DNA of 64,000 nucleotides from Nissolia schottii (Eukaryota; Streptophyta; Magnoliopsida; Fabales; Fabaceae): NCBI GenBank assembly GCA_003254905.1, contig QANU01063901.1, positions 1 through 64,000 on the forward strand, in the 5' to 3' direction. This document shows positions 10,275-21,100 of the stretch, piece by piece. The notes beneath the pieces are model-generated. The model searched no databases and was not told the DNA's origin. It saw only the letters and a list, made by a program, of their open reading frames with translations. Position 1 is the first letter of the stretch, and every line of letters begins with the position of its first letter. The position numbers were made by a program, and so were the translations under genes.

Positions 10275-13103
10275 TCACATGCTGGTTCTCTCTAATTCTG
10301 TTTCTGGTTCAATCACTACAGGCACCTTCTCATACACCTTCAATCCTTGGAATCGGCGCGGCAGAATATAACGAGCGCCGAAACGTTGCTGCAAGCAAAC
10401 AATGACAGCAAATAGCATACCTCCCAATGGAATCACAATATCCCAAGCAGTGGAGTAAAAATCTGCACTTGGATCTGCATACAAGTATGAACCATTGACT
10501 TGTTGAGCATAACTATGAGCCCGGTAAAGATCATACGCATGTGGAAGCAATCTCACAAAAGTGGTTCCAAAGTAGAATGCATATGACAGAACATTCTCAT
10601 TCATGTTTGAGAAAATGTTCATAATGATCTGCGGCAAGAGAAATCCATCAAAAACCAAACCACCGTAAGATTTGAAGTCCTCCCATGATGAATGGTGTTG
10701 CTGCTTGTAGATTGTGGTAACAACAATAGGAACATTATTATCATCTCCATCATTCTTCAACTTCAACATCAGTGCAATCAATAACCCTGCTGCATACAAG
10801 GGTAAGGTGATATAAGCAGCTTTTCTCTCGGCAATCCAGAGGCCTTTGTTGCTTTCATCGGTGTTTCTTGATGACCAAGTAAGCTGCAGGAGGCGGAATT
10901 GAAGCAGGAAAGCCACCATGGTGATCAGCCTTATTGATATCTCGTTAACTTCGAGCCATCCAACATTCCCAAACACAAAGTTTTTGTTGTTGGGATTTTG
11001 GGAAAGGAGTGCCTCAAGGTTCAGGACGAGGGGCATCATGTAACCAAAAGTAAGAATCGACATCATGATGAGCGAGATGAAGGGTAGCACATTGGGGTTT
11101 CTCTTCACATGGTAGAGTTGCAATGCCACAAAAACAAATGCTAGAGTGGTAGATATCAGAACCATGATGACCTCCAAATCCATTCTCCAAACAGCTTTCT
11201 CTGCTGCCTCTGTGTAAAACGCAGCCGAAGATAGGTCTAAGCTTCTGAAGTATAGAGGATCCGATTTGTTGCGTGTGCTTTCAATGCTGCCCTTAATGTA
11301 GCTTCCACTTATGCCATCTAATGATGCAAGCTGAAACTTCAACAGAACATCACAATCCGCAGAATGAGCCGTTTGTATCCCAGTGTCTGAGACAAGATCA
11401 CGACAGCCTATCATACACAAGGTTCCAGTTCCGGTATCATAAATCCCTTCTGCAGAAATCTTCACATTCTGAGATGACAAATTGAACAAGGAAATCCTGT
11501 CAACTAAACTCGAATTGTTCATAAAGTTGATCTTGTAGCTAATGTTGAACAAGTTTCCATTGTTCACAATTGCATCAGAAACTATAGTCTGATCCGAATC
11601 ATAGACAACGTCATTGACAGATACGGAAGATGCATAGCCCCGATCCGAATCATAGACACTGCCATTGACAGATAAGGGAGATGCATAGCCCCAGGCCACC
11701 CTCCTGTTGGAATCTCTAACCGAAATATCGAATCTCATGTCGTTCGAATAGGCATCCGGATATATTCTCCCTTTGTTGTTCTTAACAGCCTTGTGTGCAG
11801 GGCATGATTTCTCAACTCTGCCCGTCATGCTATACTCATACTTCATCCCTTGAACCCCCTGCCAACCATCTTCATCGTTCCGAAACGCGATCCTCTTGAA
11901 GTAATCCGGATCGGCGGCACTCTTGTTGCTCCAAATCTGGCCCGCAATTTTACTGGTGCTGTTGATTGACCAAATTGAAGGGAACATCAGTCTCAGCCTC
12001 ACCGAGCAATCACCCACATGAGGAGATGATGATTCCATCCCCAACACATGGCAAGCAACAACACATAACCTGTTCTTCCTCTCATCCCACCAACCTTCCC
12101 CAATCAACATGGCTTTGGGATTAACGCCCTGGTTAAAATCATTGTAGCTATTGTTCATGAATCTCAGAAGAATCCTTAACCTATGCTTCTTCTTCTCAGT
12201 CACAGAACAGTCAATGCCTCTCAAGGCCATTAGAGGTGGCAAATTCCCGGAACCCCAATTACTAATAGGAGTGCAGTTCTTGGAAGAATTGCAGTCATTA
12301 GAGTAGTCCAAAATTAGTCTCCTAATCCCATTTGAGAGTGGATAACTGCAAAAGCTAGATGAATCACCATCCCCAATTGGCAAGCCTTTCTCACCATCAC
12401 TCCCAGAAGAACACTCATTCTCAGCTTCCAAAGAATCCAGGGTATAACTGTAATTCCCCATCGGAAACATCAAAACAGAAAAGGGTTCAAAGAAATCACC
12501 CTCACCCTTTTCACCGCTCAAGCTCTCCAATCTTCCATTTATCAAGCCACTTACATTACTTTCACGGAAAGCATTGTTGAGCTTGAAAACAGCATCGAGG
12601 GTAAGAGATTCGCCTGTTTTGGAATATCCACTTCCAGCACCAACCATGCAGACTTTTCCAGAAGGCGCAGACCAGAACCCTTCAAGCTTGAAGGTCACAG
12701 AGTTCCTACGGTAACGATGCCGATGACGTTGACCCGAATAGCTGAATCCATCCCCATTGCTGTAATTCCCGCCGTAGAAGAATGTGCCGGCGCGTCTAAA
12801 GGAGACGGTGGCCTGGATTTTGAACAAGGCTGAGTCTTGAGTTGCGTGCAAGCCCCCTGGTTGGATGTCAAAGGAGAACCTTTTCCATGAATTGCCAGAG
12901 CCATCAAAGTCAATGATCTTGTTACCTCTTGTGAAGTAGAAACCTGTGCTGTGCTCGCCAAGTGGGAAGAAGTTTGGGATGAGATTGGTGTTGGGGATTG
13001 ATTCCGGGACCATGGAAGCACAGTGGTCTTTGTATGAGGGTTGAGCAAGGTTGGAGGAAAAGAAGAGAGTGAAGAGGAGGAGCGTGGAGAGAAGAGAATC
13101 CAT
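10275..13103 (-). CDS. DUF2921 family multi-pass membrane protein
   Basis: A single-exon gene for 942 residues. Residues 1-20 (MDSLLSTLLLFTLFFSSNLA) form a signal peptide. Residues about 21-635 are a large, N-glycosylation-rich luminal or extracellular part with two related halves; both contain a 'tGtLCMiGCrd'-like or 'nrLCVVACHVLG'-like strand. About seven hydrophobic segments follow from residue 643 to 905 (for example about 643-664, 672-692, 722-742, 764-785, 886-905), then a short basic and polar tail. This matches the plant DUF2921 family, which includes FLYING SAUCER 1/2, endomembrane RING E3 ligases acting on pectin methylesterification in seed mucilage. This protein ends without any RING, so ligase activity cannot be assumed. 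Arabidopsis relatives of this form are uncharacterised. The family call is firm; the function is not known. Confidence 0.9.
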   Translation of the reverse strand: MDSLLSTLLLFTLFFSSNLAQPSYKDHCASMVPESIPNTNLIPNFFPLGEHSTGFYFTRGNKIIDFDGSGNSWKRFSFDIQPGGLHATQDSALFKIQATVSFRRAGTFFYGGNYSNGDGFSYSGQRHRHRYRRNSVTFKLEGFWSAPSGKVCMVGAGSGYSKTGESLTLDAVFKLNNAFRESNVSGLINGRLESLSGEKGEGDFFEPFSVLMFPMGNYSYTLDSLEAENECSSGSDGEKGLPIGDGDSSSFCSYPLSNGIRRLILDYSNDCNSSKNCTPISNWGSGNLPPLMALRGIDCSVTEKKKHRLRILLRFMNNSYNDFNQGVNPKAMLIGEGWWDERKNRLCVVACHVLGMESSSPHVGDCSVRLRLMFPSIWSINSTSKIAGQIWSNKSAADPDYFKRIAFRNDEDGWQGVQGMKYEYSMTGRVEKSCPAHKAVKNNKGRIYPDAYSNDMRFDISVRDSNRRVAWGYASPLSVNGSVYDSDRGYASSVSVNDVVYDSDQTIVSDAIVNNGNLFNISYKINFMNNSSLVDRISLFNLSSQNVKISAEGIYDTGTGTLCMIGCRDLVSDTGIQTAHSADCDVLLKFQLASLDGISGSYIKGSIESTRNKSDPLYFRSLDLSSAAFYTEAAEKAVWRMDLEVIMVLISTTLAFVFVALQLYHVKRNPNVLPFISLIMMSILTFGYMMPLVLNLEALLSQNPNNKNFVFGNVGWLEVNEISIRLITMVAFLLQFRLLQLTWSSRNTDESNKGLWIAERKAAYITLPLYAAGLLIALMLKLKNDGDDNNVPIVVTTIYKQQHHSSWEDFKSYGGLVFDGFLLPQIIMNIFSNMNENVLSYAFYFGTTFVRLLPHAYDLYRAHSYAQQVNGSYLYADPSADFYSTAWDIVIPLGGMLFAVIVCLQQRFGARYILPRRFQGLKVYEKVPVVIEPETELERTSM

Positions 13104-13286
13104 TCAGAAACGGTTCAATGATTTTTCAGTTTCTTCTTTCTTCTTTTTGTTCTTTCTCTAAGCGTTGAATACGCTCCTAAATTAACACCTTTTTTTATTT
13201 ACATGTTGATGGATAATAAAATTAATATGTGCAAAAAGTAAATCTTGAGTTATTAGGATTGGATCTTCAGCTCGTTGATACTTGGG
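13104..13286. other. 5' flank of the DUF2921 gene
   Basis: Short flank upstream of the minus-strand start codon at 13103. It is T- and C-rich near the gene (TTTCTTCTTTCTTC in plus orientation), fitting a purine-rich leader, and an A/T-rich stretch at about 13190 may be the core promoter. No clear TATA consensus. Confidence 0.35.
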
Positions 13287-13683
13287 GGAGGCGTTTAGTA
13301 AGGAGGTAATTTACATTTGTTTGGTGTGAGAATATTGTTGGTCTGGATTACTCAAGTAATTAACATTACATTTAAAGTGTTTATTTAAATTATCACTTTA
13401 TGATAATCTTAAATAATAATAATAATAGTAATAAATAATAAAAATAAAATAATAATGACAATAATAAAATTAATAATAATAAATAACAATAATGATAAAT
13501 AATAATAATAATTAATGTTACCTTGTAATCTTTTTTATATGTTAAAGAAAGTAATATAAATTTCTAATTGCATTACATGTGCATATTAAACACAACACTG
13601 TAACATTATTAATAATTTAAAAGGTGATAATCTTTCTAAAACATAATTCTAGTAATCTTGGATGCATCGTATCAAATGCCTCC
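13287..13683. mobile_element. MITE, GGAGGCGTTTAGTA termini
   Basis: The left terminus GGAGGCGTTTAGTAAGGAG and the right terminus, read in reverse complement as TAGGAGGCATTTGATACG, form an inverted repeat. The interior is a long AAT-rich tract (about 13410-13520) flanked by 'ggattactc' and 'gtaatctt' words. The same plan recurs at 50762-51765, so both are probably members of one non-autonomous family. The outermost GGA/TCC bases extend the repeat rather than act as a duplication. Confidence 0.55.
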
Positions 13684-16081
13684 TAGGAGTTACGATAGTT
13701 TGACTTTGGAATGACATGAATGTGACAAACTTAAAAAATGATGAATAAGACTCATTCTGGACCTTACACCATTATAAATGTAATTATTTTTAAATTGTCT
13801 TAAATAATTGTCACTGTAACGTTACTTTTTAACATAAAAAAAACACTTCCAACCCCTATTTTATTTATTTATAATTCTTTTTATAAATATCTTTTTAATA
13901 GATGTACAAGATTTTGTAAGTTTTAACATGGGATTATGATTCAAAAGATTTGTTACTTATTTCTTTTAAATAAGATCACAATTTCAAGCTGTGTAAATCC
14001 AAAAAACTACCAAGTAAGTATTTAAACAAAAAATGAAAAATCATAAGAAATCTCTATTTTAATAGAGTTGTGGAGACTTAAGTGAATGTAGTTATATTTT
14101 CTGCTTGAGGACATTTTCTTTGAATCTTCCTCTTTTATCTGTAGTGCGCTTTTGACTTAATGGTTATAATAGAGGACATCATGGAAAAATGCCGGCCAAA
14201 TTTTATGTATGCTCCATGATGTAATCGCCACATTATTTGATATAGTTTATATTTAATTATTATTATAGATAGATAAGGACTTGGACTTGTTCTTTTTTCT
14301 TATTTTCTGAAACAAGACATTGTGAGAATTGAGAAACCGCAGACTTTGGTGTCAACGCCAATAAGTCATCCATCATGTGGGTTGCAAAGAACGTTAATGC
14401 TAGGAAGACTTCTTCAAGGTGCACATTCTTTTGAATGTTTCTTTGTGTTATTAGGAATGAATTTATGCTATTTGCAAAGTAAAATCATGCTTATCACTAT
14501 TTTAAAATTATTCATATTACAATTAATTCATTAAATGCAAAGAAAAAACTTAGGAGACATGACTTGATTGATTCCAAACATAATAAATTAGTTGTATGTA
14601 GTAACAAATTTTTCTTTTTTCTTATTCTTTTCTACATGCATCATAGACTTTTTTATAACTTAACATGTTCATATTTTTTCTGTTCTTTTTTTACTTATAG
14701 ACTTTATATAATACTTTATGACGTATATGCTTTCCTTTAATTATTGTATATGAATGTTAGAGAAACTTAAGTTACGTATATGCATAAATGTAAGCTAATG
14801 TAAGAAACATGTACTTGACACATTTTATGCAACCACCGAAGAAAAGACAACTTTGGAAAATTTCATAAATCTTTGACAGAGCGTGGATGAATGCATGCAT
14901 CCTTGTTTATTATATTATATTGCACCATAAAGCTATAAAAGACTAAGAGTGTGTCGCTAATAACCTAGTGGCTTTTTTACATTTGCATTGCTGTTGAAGA
15001 AACATTATCCATAATGTGGGCAGTATAAAAAAATTACCGATGTATGATTTTTTGGACTGAAATCGCTACTCTCTATGGCGATTTTAGCCCTCTAAATTTT
15101 TTTTGAAAGAAATGGACTGAAATTGTCACTCCCTATGACAATTTTAGCCCCGAAAAACTCATTATGTTCCCTAGTTTCCAAGTCTTTTGAGCTCATATTT
15201 CTATTCAGATTTTTCTTCCATGTTTCCTCCTTTATGTATCAAAGACATATAAGGAGATAGATGAAGACTTTTAGTTTGACAATTTTGCCTACACAATAAA
15301 TAGAGTTTTTGTAAGAAATTACAAAACCATAGACTTGGTGTTAAAGACTTGGAACAAGTCATCATCATCACTCATAAACCAGAGTCAAAGACCAAACAAC
15401 ACGTTTAAGCAAGGAAGACTTGATAACTGATTGGATGATGGTAGTCTTTAGACTTGGAAAATGTAGGCCACTGTTATGGCAAGATGTGATGCTATCATGT
15501 TATGAATCAAAAGAGTAATGTTTAGAAGACTTAAGTTTTAAAGATACATTTTAACTTACATTTTTTTAAATAACATATAACATTTTAAAAAATAAAATAA
15601 AAAATAAAATATCAAGTATCATTCATTAAAATATATATTAATAAATAGGTTTAAAATTTAAGCTCCCATGCATTTTGCGAATAAAAAACATGAGGTTGAG
15701 AGAGCGTTTCTAACAAGTACTTAGCCGAAGAGGCCATAAAGCAACAAACATTATTGCACCTTTGCTGTCCCCACAACATCAAGAAGAAAGTCAAGTGGAC
15801 CTCGCTTCTAACGGCCACAGGGCAAGTAGGAGGAGGTTTCCTATAGGATAGATGGGAAGAATGCAAAACATAGACCTAAAGATGTATATGTTCTTTAGGT
15901 CTATGGTTGTACCCAAAAAAAAATGTATAAATAATTCATATCTGTATACACAAAGGCTGAACCTCACCACATCAATAAAGTTACAACTTTATGACCGGCA
16001 AATTACAAGTTAAAATCTTAAAAAAAAAAAAATAACCCTTCTACTTAGGGACGGCATATTCCAACCTTACTCACGGATATT
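13684..16081. other. intergenic, mostly unrecognised
   Basis: AT-rich DNA with a 60-bp direct repeat at about 15053-15150. The open frame at about 15651-15866 (minus) contains a distinctive stretch (PPPTCPVAVRSEVHLT) but matches no family I can name with confidence. No supported gene. Confidence 0.35.
15053..15150. repeat. two-copy 60-bp direct repeat
   Basis: The block TGGACTGAAATCGCTACTC at 15053 and its copy TGGACTGAAATTGTCACTC at 15113 are spaced by exactly 60 bases. Each contains a short inverted pair (gaaatcgc ... gcgatttt in the first). Confidence 0.75.
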
Positions 16082-16309
16082 CAAGGTTATTAAAATCGCG
16101 TTTTAACTCGTAAAATCGTACGAGTTTACCTCCTTATGTAATAATATCGAGCTAATTTGTATGTAAACTCGTTTTTTGGTAAACTCGGCTAAACTCGGGT
16201 AAACTCACATAAAATTGAGTTTAGTGGCGATTTCACGAGTTTATCGCAAGAGGACAAAACAAGCAAAATAACGTAGTTTTGCATGTCTCTGAGATTTTTG
16301 ACAAACCAA

Positions 16310-16329
16310 GCAAAACGACGTCGTTTTGC
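16310..16329. repeat. perfect 20-bp palindrome
   Basis: GCAAAACGACGTCGTTTTGC equals its own reverse complement. It lies in the left arm of the Pack-type element, 45 bases after a partial copy (gcaaaataacgtagttttgc). Confidence 0.95.
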
Positions 16330-16464
16330 ACGTTTCTGAGATTTTAGATTTAGGTCGTTTGAGTGTTTCAGAGTTGTCATTCACAGTTGCGCCTACAATC
16401 GTGCTCCGTTGTGCCATCGTGCTCCTCCATCGTGCTCCATCGCTGATCCATCGTATATATTCCA

Positions 16465-16747
16465 TTCGTTGCTCAGAGAGATTTTTCACACCAGGGTGCG
16501 TGGCCTCTACATCGCTATTTGTACTTTAGTGTTCTGGATTGGAGACATCATTGTCACATACTCACTTCCTGTGATGCTAAGTACTATGAGACTTGCTGGT
16601 ATCTTTGATGTTTATGTTGTTGTGTGTGTCATCTCCTGGATATTTGTGTTCTTGAAGGTTCCAGAAACAAAGGGCATGCCTCTCAAAGTCATCACCGAAT
16701 TCTTTGTTGTCGACTCGAAGCAGGCTACTTCTGTCAAGAATGAGTGA
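16465..16747 (+). pseudogene. tonoplast sugar transporter (TST/MSSP) C-terminal fragment
   Basis: The open frame encodes about 93 residues matching the C terminus of plant tonoplast monosaccharide (TMT/TST, also called MSSP) transporters. It has REIFHTRVRGLYIAI, where the family has EIFPTRVRG, then a two-helix segment, the family signature VPETKGMPL and a natural stop after SVKNE. This is only the last exon of a protein that is normally about 740 residues. It has no start, no N-terminal helices and no central loop. The P-to-H change in the conserved PTRVRG turn and several other substitutions suggest relaxed constraint, although the frame has no stop. It lies wholly inside the inverted-repeat element, so transposon capture is the simplest origin. 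Confidence 0.75.
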
Positions 16748-17090
16748 CATTGTTTTTTATATACATTTGCTATGTTGGTTGCTCAACACACTGCCTCTCT
16801 CCTGTGTTGATAGATTTTGCTTGTCATTAAGTTTATGTAGAGGATGATATGTTCTGGTTCAAACATATGAATTATGTATGAATTGAACTTAGAACTCATA
16901 TATTTCATTTTTATTTGTGCTTTATTATGGAGTTAAAAGTATTTATGAATTTTAAGTTTTATTAAATATATTTTTGTAACGTAATAGTTTTTTAAAATAT
17001 TTTTTTAATATTTTTTTAATAATAGGTAAACTCGTACGAGTTTATGGAGGCTCCACGAGTTTACTTAAACTCTCGGGTTTGATAACCTTG

Positions 17091-18180
17091 CAAATATCCA
17101 TCCCAATATCCAACCCGTTGGGTAGGATAAAAGCCCGCTTTTGTATGGGTATTTATCCGTATGAATAATTATACTAAATTACCTGCACGAATTAAGATAG
17201 AATTAAAGTTTACCTTGGACCCACCTTGATCCTATCCACATCCCCCCTCTCTCTATATATATATTATAACAGACAAGTTTAAGCTCTCTTGAAGTTTTTT
17301 TCTTTGGGGTTAAATGATTGTTTTGCATAGTACACATCTTAATTTATTTTTCTCTATATATCAAACAAATTGTGTTATGTCTTCTAGTTATTAAAATTAA
17401 AGATTATGATACTTGATATAGTTTATGATTTTGTTGCGTTAAAATTGTTATCATTGTTTAATTTTTACAAATTGTGTAATTGTTAATTTAAATTATATTA
17501 TTTTTAGGTATTAAATTAATGTAATTGACACTTTTATAAATATAAAAATATTTTTCAGAAAATTGCGGACAAGATAGAATAAGGGTTTAAATATTTTTGT
17601 GAACGATGTTAGGATTTTGATTTATAAAACCCACAGGTAAGATAAAATAAAATATTTTTTAATCCAATAGATAGAAAGTAAAATTAAGGTTGAGCGTATT
17701 GAATCAAAAATAAGTTAATCCAAATACAACAAAAATCTGATAAAAGAAAAGTGAATTACAAGTAAAATCTTTGAGGTAATGGAACTGTATTTTACTAAAT
17801 AACCAAACCCAATAAGAACAAAAGTCAACTGTCATTCATAAAAATGGGTAAATTGATGAATTAAGTTTCTCAAGCATTTTTATTTTCTTCCTTGCCTTTT
17901 TTTTTTTTTTTTTAAGAATAGGAGATAAAAGACAAAGTAAAACAAAACATGCAAACACATTCAATCCAGAAAAACATGATGAGGCATCTTATGTCATCCT
18001 AACAATATATTAAATATTTATCAGCAAATATATACATCATCCAAAATTATGTGCAGGCCCCCTAATAACGTTAGCCACTTAAAATAAAGCAGAAACCTGC
18101 TCTTTAGTGAAATCGATGTTATAAATGTAATGAGCCTTTTGTATCAAGTCTCAAAATTGGTCTTTTTCCAAGAAAATGTT
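17091..18180. other. transposon remnant and UBC 3' flank
   Basis: Bases 17091-17250 carry CCCGTTGGGTAGGAT- and GGGTATTTATCCG-type words typical of plant element ends, interrupted on the left by the Pack-type element. The rest is AT-rich with a poly-T run near 17900. The part next to 18181 should contain the 3' untranslated region of the E2 gene. Confidence 0.35.
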
Positions 18181-21100
18181 TCAGGTTGCAACCACAGGCA
18201 ATCCACCCAATGGCTTGTTCAATGTTGTTGCTGGAGACTGGAATTTCCCACGTTCCTTAGCTCCAATATTTGCAAACTCTTTGGTAATCATATTCACATA
18301 TCCGGCCAAAGAATCCTTGAAGTTCTTTGAGCAGCTTTTGTCACCCTCATCAACATCCTGAACCCCACCTTTGACCAAACAGCCAACTTGAGCACCTTCC
18401 ATGTAAGCCTTGCATGCCACTAGAATATCTTGAGCTCGGCTGCAAAAATACCCAGCGACAAAGCCCTCAAAATACTGCAACCGAAGATAACTCAGTTAAG
18501 TTTTGAAACCCCAAAAGGAACAGACATAAGTTTAAGGCATTATTGAAAAAATAAGTTGCATATACTAGCACTTCCCAGATTCTTCGTGTGCATGATTTCC
18601 ATTTTGTCAGAGTAATACTAAACTACCTTCACCACTAAATGTCAAAAAATTTCCAGTTATGGGAATAAGTTGATGGCTATCGACTAAAGAGATTTCACAC
18701 AAGAAATAAAATGCAGTTAATAGGAGTTTATCAGATTAAGGATGCATAATCATTGATCATTTGCAATGGTGCGTAAATATCTTCAAAAGCCTAAATATAA
18801 ATATTTAAGGAGATACACGTGCCTCTGGAGCAAGGCATTTATTAAATGCAAATTAAACTGTGTATCACTTGTCATTTATACCTAAATATGGAATAAGGAG
18901 TTCCTTAGTACACTTTACACTTGATGACATGAAAACAAACTATATTAATAAAATCAAGACAATCCAGTAACGTTTTGATCAATCATTAAAATATCTTGTA
19001 AAATGCAGCTAATGAAAGCCCACATATATCCCCGTATGCAATAGCTCAGTCTAATGTTCTAAAGTTTTACGTTTGTTTTCAATATTATGCAATGCAATGT
19101 TTATTTCCTTTTTCATCATACCCTCCAAGCCTCCATTACTTTCTAAAAGGGACAACAGGAGCATGCCTATGCATTTCGTCACTGATTGTTGGTTCTCAAG
19201 GATGATACAAGCAAATATGGCAAAGCAAACTTCTGGCAACAAATAGCTTTTATGTGAAGTAAAAAATTGAAACAAGACAAAAATCAAACCTTTGGAGGCC
19301 TTCTCATCATATACATCATTGTCTTTAATGATAGGATGAATGTGTCCTCGTTATACTTCAGGGAGGTCAGTTCACCTTGCTTTGAACCACTCATATGTGC
19401 ATATCCAGGTTCATTGAAGTAAGGCTTTGCATTCAAGATTAGGCCTTGTATAGAGACTAGAACCTGTAGAATCGTTGAAACACCTGGAAGCCACTTCTCA
19501 TTCTTGCCGCCAGACCAGGTGTTAAGAAGACTAAGGCATACTTTGCCACAATTATACAAATTCGGGTTGAGACGAAGACCTCCAGAATGGTAGTGAACTT
19601 TCTGCCATGAAAAATGTCACTTGCATCAGACTTGAATTAAAAAGAGTGAACAAGAAAATAACGTGAATCAGATAAGGTATCCTCAACCACATACTGGCGG
19701 TACATTGGGATAGCCACTGGGGAAGAAAACATCGAAAAAGAAGAGACCATCATGATAAGGAGTTCCCTCTGCCCCAATAATCACAGCCCTCAAAAGATCC
19801 ATCCTTGATTCATATACTCGAACAAATATTGAATCTGATGAAGGATAAAAGAAACAGTCAGAATATTACAGCCATTTGGTCACAGTAACACTAAACAAAG
19901 TAGTAAACAAACTAACCTGGCAAATCCTTCTCCAAAATCTTCCACTCTTCCTGGATTTTTTTAGCCCAATTCTTTGGATGCTGTTCAGGATATATGCCAA
20001 TTTTAAAACAAAATAATTAACATTAAAACTGAAAGGAAGTGCATAACAAAATAATAAAAATGATAAAATAAATTATTACCTGCTTCATGGAAGAATTTTG
20101 TCCAACAAAGTAATGATCTGAAGCGTCTTCAACGGTGTCAAATTGTTTAAAACTTTCGAATTTCCTCAGGATTTCATCTTTGATTTCATTGGAGATTGTC
20201 ACAACAGGGACATCTCCATTATTTACTTCTCTGGCAGAATTGTGAACTGAGGTGTTACCAAGCACGTACTCAGAAGGGGCATGAAGTATAGTAAATGTAT
20301 CAACAGTTGGATTAGATGTATAATTAGTAAAAAATGGCTTAAAATTTTGAGAATTCTTCAACAGGTGGCCTGATTCTATTCCAGAAGGATGGAATGATCC
20401 ATCATCATGCCCAAAGAAACTTGAATGGTACAAACTGCCACTGCCACTGCCACCTGCACTTTTAAATTTGCTCCAAAATGGTGGCTCACTCGCAGGTGGC
20501 AGCTTCGTGACCTCTGAATTGGCTATGAAACCATGGTTAATTGAAGCGCCAGAAATAGCAGGCTTCTTTTTACTCTGGCAAGGTAAAAGCCGCTGAGACT
20601 TGGATGACTCAACTCCGGATGACATACTCAAATCACGCCCTCTGCGTTGTGAAGTAACTGATTTCTTCTTACTAGGAGAAGCTTGAGAAAATAACTGAGG
20701 AGAAGACAAATTTGTTCCAGAAGAGTGATCAATATCAACCATTTTGATTTGCAAATTAGAACCACCCACTGAAGAGCCTAGGGTTTCGGGGTTAGTGGGT
20801 TCTAATGGCCATGAAGGCTGAAAGGAGTCTACATAAAACAAACTATTTCCAGTCTGCTTCAAACCTGCATCATATTCTGGCAACCAAGTAATAGGTGCTT
20901 CAACTCCTGGAGGTACATCCAGATTATCAAAGTGTGCCTGTAATGAAGTATAATCATCTACATCCACATAATCTTCATAGAAAAGATCCATGTAGTCATC
21001 GTCATGAGATACTGAAGGATAACCATTAGAAGTATAATGAGACATTTCCTGGAAATGATTTCAAGCAAAATGTTAGTCATGTTTCAGGTTGGAAAAGATA

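Larger units (their letters stand above)
16082..17090. mobile_element. Pack-type DNA element carrying a sugar-transporter gene fragment
   Basis: The left end reads CAAGGTTATTAAAATCG. The right end, read in reverse complement, reads CAAGGTTATCAAACCCG. Inside both ends lie repeats of TAAACTCG and CGTACGAGTTTA, giving subterminal arms that pair with each other. Between the arms lies the 3' end of a tonoplast monosaccharide transporter gene (16465-16747). No transposase frame is present, so the element would depend on one elsewhere. A clean target duplication is not visible; the flanks GGATATT and AATATCC extend the inverted repeat with a 2-base offset. Superfamily (MULE or hAT) is undecided. The flanks at about 16050-16080 and 17091-17240 look like another element that was hit. 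Confidence 0.6.

Noticed and set aside
12359..13048. Frames overlapping the DUF2921 gene on other frames or strand
   Set aside because: Low-complexity shadows of a well-supported single-exon gene.
15651..15866. 71-codon minus frame containing PPPTCPVAVRSEVHLT
   Set aside because: It looks vaguely like repeat-encoded sequence, but I could not assign a family or find supporting termini.
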